A stretch of 64,000 nt of DNA from an uncultured Collinsella sp. (lineage in GTDB: Bacteria; Actinomycetota; Coriobacteriia; Coriobacteriales; Coriobacteriaceae). Position numbers and translations under genes: made by a program. Below the pieces are notes generated by a model that was not told the origin of the DNA, did no database searches, and worked only from the letters and a program-made list of their open reading frames with translations. Below, piece by piece: positions 58,817 through 64,000 of this stretch; within the stretch, counting starts at the first letter, position 1, and every line of letters begins with the position of its first letter. The stretch lies in contig UQXA01000006.1 of the NCBI GenBank assembly GCA_900544865.1, positions 1 to 64,000 on the forward strand. Reading direction: 5' to 3'.

Positions 58817-59479
58817 ATGGAGCCGACCGCGCGCGGCGATGTACCAAAAACGCTGCAAAACATTGCGTATATCAACATTCCCAATAGCGCCGATCTTGAG
58901 TTTTTGCTCTGGGACCTGCAGGATGCCATCGCCGCCTATGCTCAACTTTCCGGCACCGCACTCCCCCGCCCGGTCGACTTGAAGGCAAATGACGCCGGCA
59001 GCGTTGCCGATGGCATCGTGCTGGCCATTGAAGATATGGCTGACGACGAGGCGTTGACTGCTATCGAGCAGGCGCTTGAGCACTTTGGCAGCACGGGAAC
59101 GCGTGTCTATGCCGTGATTCGAGCCGCACAAGAGGGCGCTGAGCAGGCGCGTGGGACCGCCGTTCGCCTGCACAAGGCATGTGAGCGCCATGACCAATTG
59201 TGGTGTGGCGGCGTTGCCATCTGCGCCGGCGGCGGCATCGCAGCGCTTCGCCATTCCCCACGCATGGGCCTCTTGCGCCGACCATTTTCGGAAGCGATGG
59301 ATAAGCTTGTGGGCGCTGTGCGCATGGGCTGCTCCGTCGAGCATGCACAGCGACTTGGCGGCGGCAATGCCGCCAACGTCGACGCCGACGGCATGGTTTG
59401 CGCCGAGCCAGCCGTGCCCGCGCCGATCTGGCGAGGCGTTCTGAAACGTCTGGGCACCCACGCTCAAACAAAAATCTAA
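58817..59479 (+). CDS. Hypothetical protein, possible flavodoxin-like fold
   Basis: I do not recognise this 220-residue protein with confidence. It alternates predicted strands and helices, with hydrophobic strand-like AYINIPN, RVYAVIRAA and LWCGGVAICAGGGIAAL. The Gly-rich loop followed by PRMGLLRRPFSEAMDKLVGA resembles small flavodoxin/FMN-reductase-like proteins of actinobacteria. There is no signal peptide or membrane helix. ATG 58817 follows AAAGGAGG. It is divergent from the aminotransferase gene and convergent with the glycosylase gene, whose stop codon is two bases away. Confidence 0.55.
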   Translation: MEPTARGDVPKTLQNIAYINIPNSADLEFLLWDLQDAIAAYAQLSGTALPRPVDLKANDAGSVADGIVLAIEDMADDEALTAIEQALEHFGSTGTRVYAVIRAAQEGAEQARGTAVRLHKACERHDQLWCGGVAICAGGGIAALRHSPRMGLLRRPFSEAMDKLVGAVRMGCSVEHAQRLGGGNAANVDADGMVCAEPAVPAPIWRGVLKRLGTHAQTKI

Positions 59480-59480
59480 A

Positions 59481-60044
59481 TTAAATTACAGCCCAGTCAA
59501 CGGCCTCGCGCCAGCGCTCGACAAGGCGTTCCAGGTGCCATGCCGCATTGGCGGGACTTGTCGACGGCAGAACGATGGCCGGCAGCCCCGTCCGATCTTG
59601 CAAGTAGCGTTTGTAGAGTCGCCCTGCCGTACCGCCGTTACAGACAACGACCTCGATCGGCGCGGCATCGGTAATGCGCTCGATATGTGCCGGCACAACG
59701 TTGCGGATGCTCGCGTCGCTCGAGCCCTTAATGTCGCAGCTCTCAATTGCATCCCACAGGGCCACGCCGCCGTTCAGCAGCATGGCCCGCTTGGCGGCAA
59801 TGGAGGCATCGAGCGTCGCGGGCTCACCGCTTGCCAAAGGATCGCCCTCGTTGGGCGGCACAGGCATACCGAGGCACATGGCCATCACACGCCAAAAGCG
59901 ATTCTGAGGGTTGCCGTAATAAAAGGCATTGGCGCGCGAAAGCACCGAGGGAAACGACCCGAGCACCAAAACGCGCGAACGCTCGTCAAACACGGGCTCA
60001 AACCCATGCTCAATATGTTGATAGCCCTCGTCAGACGTTGCCAT
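59481..60044 (-). CDS. Hypoxanthine/uracil mismatch DNA glycosylase
   Basis: The 187-residue protein has the family motif LVLGSFPSVLSRANAFYYGN followed by PQNRFWRVMAM, plus VVVCNGGTAGRLYKRY and LPSTSPANAAWH. This pattern matches the uracil-DNA-glycosylase superfamily branch called hypoxanthine-DNA glycosylase. It would remove deaminated bases (hypoxanthine from adenine). Its start is only three bases from the GH13 stop codon, so the two may be cotranscribed. Confidence 0.85.
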   Translation of the reverse strand: MATSDEGYQHIEHGFEPVFDERSRVLVLGSFPSVLSRANAFYYGNPQNRFWRVMAMCLGMPVPPNEGDPLASGEPATLDASIAAKRAMLLNGGVALWDAIESCDIKGSSDASIRNVVPAHIERITDAAPIEVVVCNGGTAGRLYKRYLQDRTGLPAIVLPSTSPANAAWHLERLVERWREAVDWAVI

Positions 60045-60047
60045 GGC

Positions 60048-61424
60048 CTAGGCCCTCAGCAGATAACGCACCTCGTAGGGCGCAAGCTCGAGGGTGCCCG
60101 TCAGCTCGACCGTGAGCACACCGTCGGCAAGCAAATCGACAAAAGAGCCGTTGAGCTCGCCGGCGCCAAAGGTGTAAGGCTCGTCCACGGCGTTCACCGC
60201 CACGAGCACCGTCGCGTCGTCGCAGGCGCGCTCGAACAGCAGCTGCTTGTTCTGGATCACCACGTTGCGATAGGCACCGTAGTTGAAAGCACGGGCCGCC
60301 GCGTCGTTTGCCGAGCGCAAGTGCGCCAGCTGCGTGATGAAGGCCGTCAGCTCGTTGGGCGCAGGCTCATCGAGCGCAGGGCGCAGCGCCCAGTCGCCAT
60401 CGGGGCCGCCCTTTTCGCCAGGAATCCCCCACTCGCTGCCATAGTAGACGCACGGGATGCCCGGCATGCCAAAGAGCATGCCGTAGGCGGGACGCAGACA
60501 CGACTTGTCGGTGAGGATACTCGCCAGGCGCGGCACATCGTGGTTGTCGACAAACGACAGCAGATGTTTGCCGCGGTAGATGCACCACGGATCGCCGCCA
60601 AACTGGCGGTGCAGCGAATGGGCGATCTCGAACATGTTGACCGAGTTAAAGCTGGAGTACAGACCCTTGTAGCACTCGTAGTTGGTGCAGGAGTCGAGCA
60701 TCTCGTCGTTGACGATTTGGTTGTAGTCGCCGTGGAGCGTCTCGCCGATCAGCACAAAGTCGGGCTTGAGCTCACGGGTAAAGACGTGCAGGCGGCGCAT
60801 AAAGTCGCGGTCGAGCATATAGGCAACGTCCAGGCGCAGGCCGTCGACGCCAAAGACGTCGGCCCAACGGCGCACGGACTCTAGCAGGTAATCGACCACA
60901 GCGGGATTTTGCAGGTTGAGCTTCACAAGCTCAAAATGGCCTTCCCAGCCCTCGTACCAAAAGCCGTCACCATAGCAGGAGTCGCCGTCAAAGCTAATGT
61001 GGAACCAGTCCTTGTACGGCGAGTCCCACTTACGCTCCTGCACATCGCGGAAGGCCCAAAAGCCACGGCCCACATGGTTGAAGACCGCGTCGAGTACCAC
61101 GCGGATGCCGTGGGCATGCAGCGTCTCGCACACGGCGGCAAAGTCGGCATCCCCACCCAGGCGTCGATCGATATGGCGTAGGCTGCGCGTATCGTAGCCG
61201 TGGCTATCAGACTCGAGCGGCGGGTTGATCAGCACAGCGCCAATACCGAGTTCTTGCAGGTAGTCGGCCCATTGGGCGATTTTCATGATAGGAGCATCGG
61301 GGTTGGGCGCGGCGTTGGCAGCCTGGGCGAGTTCATCCTCGGCAACGGGTGCGGCGTTTTCGCGCGGAGCCCCGCAAAAGCCCAGCGGATAGATCTGATA
61401 GAACGTCGTCTCGTATGCCCACAT
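60048..61424 (-). CDS. GH13 alpha-amylase family glycosidase
   Basis: The 458-residue protein has the GH13 barrel motifs: VVLDAVFNHVGRG (region I), VDGLRLDVAYML with the nucleophile Asp (II), DFVLIGETLHGD with the acid/base Glu (III) and SFVDNHDVPRL (IV). There is no signal peptide, so it is cytosolic and probably acts on maltodextrin or a similar oligosaccharide. A Pro/Ala-rich insertion follows the first strand. ATG 61424 is close to the start of the barrel, so no N-terminal domain is present. Confidence 0.88.
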   Translation of the reverse strand: MWAYETTFYQIYPLGFCGAPRENAAPVAEDELAQAANAAPNPDAPIMKIAQWADYLQELGIGAVLINPPLESDSHGYDTRSLRHIDRRLGGDADFAAVCETLHAHGIRVVLDAVFNHVGRGFWAFRDVQERKWDSPYKDWFHISFDGDSCYGDGFWYEGWEGHFELVKLNLQNPAVVDYLLESVRRWADVFGVDGLRLDVAYMLDRDFMRRLHVFTRELKPDFVLIGETLHGDYNQIVNDEMLDSCTNYECYKGLYSSFNSVNMFEIAHSLHRQFGGDPWCIYRGKHLLSFVDNHDVPRLASILTDKSCLRPAYGMLFGMPGIPCVYYGSEWGIPGEKGGPDGDWALRPALDEPAPNELTAFITQLAHLRSANDAAARAFNYGAYRNVVIQNKQLLFERACDDATVLVAVNAVDEPYTFGAGELNGSFVDLLADGVLTVELTGTLELAPYEVRYLLRA

Positions 61425-61495
61425 AACAGCCTCCCGGTAAGCTCAACACAACGACATCCATTGTATGCCCAGCTTGTATCCTCTCCCCCAAAATA

Positions 61496-61562
61496 AGTTG
61501 CGGTGGAATAGTTCCTGTCTGGGCCTTCAGAAGCCTTAAACAGGAACTATTCCACCGCAACT
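61496..61562. repeat. 23-bp perfect inverted repeat between GH13 and MFS genes
   Basis: Arms 61496-61518 and 61540-61562 are exact complements (AGTTGCGGTGGAATAGTTCC...) around a 21-base loop. There is no T-run. It looks like another of the dispersed palindromic repeats. Confidence 0.88.
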
Positions 61563-61577
61563 GATGAGGGGACGTGA

Positions 61578-62774
61578 TTAGGCGACGGGCTTGGCGCGGC
61601 GGATGGCCGGAAACAGCACGGTGATGGCGAGGATGACGCCCACGACGGCAATCGCCCCGCCCACAAAGCCGATCCAGGCGATACCGGGACCCGAAACCAC
61701 GGCTCCGCCGATCGCGGTACCCGTGCCGATACCGAGGTTGAACAGGCCCGAGAAGATCGACATGGCGACGGCCGACGAATCTGCCGGCGTGTGCTTGATG
61801 AGCTCGGCCTGAAACGCCACGTTAAAGGCCGTGGCGCAGCAACCCCACAGTGCGCAGACGGCAAGCACTGTCACGAGCGACGATGCGGCCGGCCCCATGA
61901 GCAGCAGGGCCACCGGCACGCCGGAGAGCGTGATAGCCAAGAACGGGAAGCGATGCCCATCGAACAGGCGGCCAAACAGCCAGCTTCCGAGCAAACCAGA
62001 GCAGCCAAACGCCGTCAGCGTCATGGTAATGGCGCCCGCATCGACGTGCGCGACCTGCGCCAGGAAGGGCTCGATATAGCTGTAGCTTGCGTAATAGCCG
62101 GTCGCCATGAAGACCGTGACTGCATAGAGCGCGATGAGGAGCGGGTTCTTGAGCAGCTCGGGCAGCTGTTTGACAGTAAAGCGCTCACCCGCCGGCATGG
62201 CCGGGAACACCGCTGCCTGGTAGACGACCGCGATGGCTGAGAGGCCCCCGACCACGGCAAACGTCATGCGCCAGCCCACGGCCAAGCCAATGGCGCGACC
62301 GAGCGGCAGGCCAAAGATCTGCGCGATGGACGAGCCCGTAGCGATCATGCTGATGGCGAGCGCGCCGTGGCGAGTGTCGACCAGGCGCGAGGCCATAATC
62401 GAGGCGACTGACCAGAACACGGCATGTGCGCAAGCGACCACCAGGCGCGCGCAGACCAGGATGGGATAGGTCGGCGCCACAGCGGACAGGAACTGACCGA
62501 GCGAGAACACGGCCAGCACGCCCAGCAGCATCCGCTTGAACTCAAAGCGCGAGGCGAACACCATGAGCGGCAGCGACAGCAGCATGACGCCCCAGGCATA
62601 GACCGAGATCATGATGCCCGCCTGGGCCTCGGTGAGCGAGAACGACGCGGCGATATCAGTCAAAAGGCCGATGGGCATAAACTCCGACGTGTTGAACACG
62701 AACGCACAGCAGGTGAGCCCGACGAGTGGGAGCCACTGCTTGAGCGTGATGCCGTCTTGCCTTGTCTGAGTCAT
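61578..62774 (-). CDS. MFS transporter, SotB/YdeA-like
   Basis: The 398-residue protein has 12 predicted membrane helices and the MFS loop FASRFEFKRMLLGVLAVFSLG after TM2. FVFNTSEFMPIGLLTDIAAS at the start and GLPLGRAIGLAVGWRMTFA are typical of the SotB/AraJ sugar-efflux and drug-efflux branch. The substrate is unknown. ATG 62774 is near GGAGA; the upstream open frame is not plausible coding. Confidence 0.87.
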   Translation of the reverse strand: MTQTRQDGITLKQWLPLVGLTCCAFVFNTSEFMPIGLLTDIAASFSLTEAQAGIMISVYAWGVMLLSLPLMVFASRFEFKRMLLGVLAVFSLGQFLSAVAPTYPILVCARLVVACAHAVFWSVASIMASRLVDTRHGALAISMIATGSSIAQIFGLPLGRAIGLAVGWRMTFAVVGGLSAIAVVYQAAVFPAMPAGERFTVKQLPELLKNPLLIALYAVTVFMATGYYASYSYIEPFLAQVAHVDAGAITMTLTAFGCSGLLGSWLFGRLFDGHRFPFLAITLSGVPVALLLMGPAASSLVTVLAVCALWGCCATAFNVAFQAELIKHTPADSSAVAMSIFSGLFNLGIGTGTAIGGAVVSGPGIAWIGFVGGAIAVVGVILAITVLFPAIRRAKPVA

Positions 62775-62820
62775 ATATAACGTCTCCAATCGTTTTGAGC
62801 GGAGGCGATTATATAGCAAC

Positions 62821-62854
62821 GGCCCCGCATCCGTCAGTACAGATGCGGGGCCGA
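62821..62854. terminator. Hairpin between feoB and the MFS gene
   Basis: GGCCCCGCATC and GATGCGGGGCC form an 11-bp stem 40 bases past the feoB stop codon. There is no T-run on either strand, so it may be a weak terminator or RNA-stabilising stem. Confidence 0.55.
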
Positions 62855-62894
62855 AAACAATTCGATACACAGAGGTTGCGCCGTCAATTCATAA

Positions 62895-64000
62895 CTAAGC
62901 CAACCCCAGCAATATGCCCGCCGAATGCACGACAAACGCCACGATCCAGGCAACGGCGACCTGAAACGCGAATACGGCCACGGCATAGCGCGCGCCCAAC
63001 TCGCTCTTGACGGCGCCGATTGCCGCCACACAAGGCGGGTACAGCAACGTAAAGACCAAGAACACGTAGGCGGTAAACGGCGAAAACATGGTCGACAGCG
63101 CCGCGGGCGACGTTGCGCCCAAAAGCACCGTGAGCGTCGAGATGACGCTCTCCTTGGCAATGAGCCCCGTGACGAGCGCCGTCGAGGCGCGCCAGTCGCC
63201 AAAGCCGAGCGGGGCCAACACCGGCGCGATGATGCTACCCAGACCGGCAAGCAGGCTTTGCGACTGGTCGGCGACCACGTTAAAGCGGATGTCGAACGTC
63301 TGAAGGAACCAGATGACCACGGTCGCGGCAAAGATAATGGTAAAAGCCTTGGTAATAAAGTCCTTGGCCTTATCCCATGCCAGCATCACCGTCGTCTTGA
63401 CGCTCGGCAGGCGGTAATTGGGGAGCTCCATGATAAACGGCACCGGGTCGCCCTTAAATGCCGTGCGGTTGAGCACCAAAGCCGCGATGCAGCCGACCAC
63501 GATACCGATCAGATAGAGTGAGACCATGGCGGGAACCGTCGCCTGCGGGAAAAACGCCCCGCACAGCAAGCCGTAAACCGGCAACTTGGCTGAGCAGCTC
63601 ATAAACGGCGTGAGCATGACCGTCATCTTGCGGTCGTGCTCGGATGGGAGAGTACGGGTCGACATGATAGCCGGCACGGTGCAGCCAAAACCGACGAGCA
63701 TGGGCACGAAGCTGCGGCCCGACAGGCCAAAGCGACGCAACACCTTATCCATGACAAAGGCTACGCGTGCCATGTAGCCGGAGTCTTCCAGAATGGAGAG
63801 GAACAAGAAGAGCACGACGATAATCGGCAGGAAGGTCAGCACACTGCCCACGCCCGTAAGCACGCCGTCGGCAGCCAGCGAGCGCACCACGTCGTTGGTG
63901 CCGAACGCCTTGAGGCCTGCATCGGCCGAAGCGATGATGGCAGCGATGCCGTCCTCCATAAGTCCCTGCAACGCCGCGCCGATCACGCCAAACGTCAGCC
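62895..64000 (-). CDS. feoB: Ferrous iron transporter FeoB, C-terminal part (runs off window)
   Basis: Only the membrane part is visible, about 368 residues. It has FLPIIVVLFLFLSILEDSGY, VGFGCTVPAIMSTRTL and ELPNYRLPSVKTTVMLAWDK, all typical of the FeoB core and Gate domains, and ends without the usual cytosolic tail. The frame is open to the window edge, so the N-terminal G domain lies beyond 64000. FeoB imports Fe2+ in anaerobes. Confidence 0.95.
   Translation of the reverse strand, partial: LTFGVIGAALQGLMEDGIAAIIASADAGLKAFGTNDVVRSLAADGVLTGVGSVLTFLPIIVVLFLFLSILEDSGYMARVAFVMDKVLRRFGLSGRSFVPMLVGFGCTVPAIMSTRTLPSEHDRKMTVMLTPFMSCSAKLPVYGLLCGAFFPQATVPAMVSLYLIGIVVGCIAALVLNRTAFKGDPVPFIMELPNYRLPSVKTTVMLAWDKAKDFITKAFTIIFAATVVIWFLQTFDIRFNVVADQSQSLLAGLGSIIAPVLAPLGFGDWRASTALVTGLIAKESVISTLTVLLGATSPAALSTMFSPFTAYVFLVFTLLYPPCVAAIGAVKSELGARYAVAVFAFQVAVAWIVAFVVHSAGILLGLA

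Noticed and set aside
62821..62854. Strong terminator for feoB
   Set aside because: The stem is good but neither side has a T-run, so it was kept only as a low-confidence hairpin.

Overview
The window looks like chromosome of a gut member of the Coriobacteriia, most likely Collinsella. The evidence is moderate-to-high GC, an AccD-AccA fusion inside a compact FASII cluster, the style of the ribosomal operons, and GGGGAC-type intergenic repeats that I associate with this group. The species is inferred from gene content, not proven. I saw no rRNA, tRNA, prophage, transposase or CRISPR array.

Layout. 0-3.8 kb is an accessory region: a broken DUF234-type ATPase, a SIMPL-domain gene, and an AbiEi-like/DUF559-like gene flanked by arrays of 46-bp palindromic units. 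3.8-14.3 kb is an anaerobic purine-type catabolic locus: XdhD-like molybdenum hydroxylase, polyferredoxin, YgfK-like oxidoreductase, SsnA and an NCS2 permease, with a divergent YheO-like PAS/HTH regulator. 14.3-20.5 kb holds ridA, a U32-family protein, an RluA-type pseudouridine synthase and a DeoR regulator/Gfo-Idh-MocA dehydrogenase pair, separated by palindromic repeats. 21-26.8 kb is a partial S10/spc operon (rplC to rplX), all on the minus strand. 27.2-30.4 kb carries a histidine phosphatase, a CDF metal exporter and a PTS EIIC. 30.5-39.6 kb is a complete fatty-acid initiation/elongation and acetyl-CoA carboxylase cluster (fabH-acpP-fabK-fabD-fabG-fabF-accB-fabZ-accC-accDA), with birA divergent from it. 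40.7-44.1 kb is rpsL-rpsG-fusA-rpsJ. 44.7-46.2 kb is an ECF sigma factor and its probable membrane anti-sigma partner. 46.6-54.6 kb is rpoBC, followed upstream by galU, rplJL and an aminotransferase. 58.8-64 kb holds a hypothetical protein, a mismatch DNA glycosylase, a GH13 enzyme, an MFS exporter and the C-terminal part of FeoB.

How it fits together. Most of the window is housekeeping on the minus strand: transcription (rpoBC), translation (str, partial S10/spc, rplJL) and lipid synthesis. The fab/acc block makes malonyl-ACP and elongates acyl chains, and BirA biotinylates AccB. The purine-type locus imports a purine and oxidises or deaminates it.

The most interesting signal is non-coding. 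Four large hairpin elements, near 27.1, 44.4, 46.4 and 57.4 kb, share a conserved core. Their long arms differ between copies yet stay complementary within each copy. All four lie in the same orientation in gaps beside rplC, rpsL, rpoC/ECF sigma and rplJ. Other non-coding signals are a shared 19-bp box at rplC, rplB and rpsL, a 17-bp repeat pair in front of fabH, and several palindromic repeat families. The S10 operon is also split: rpsJ sits with fusA about 14 kb from rplC, and rplX is followed by a terminator rather than rplE.
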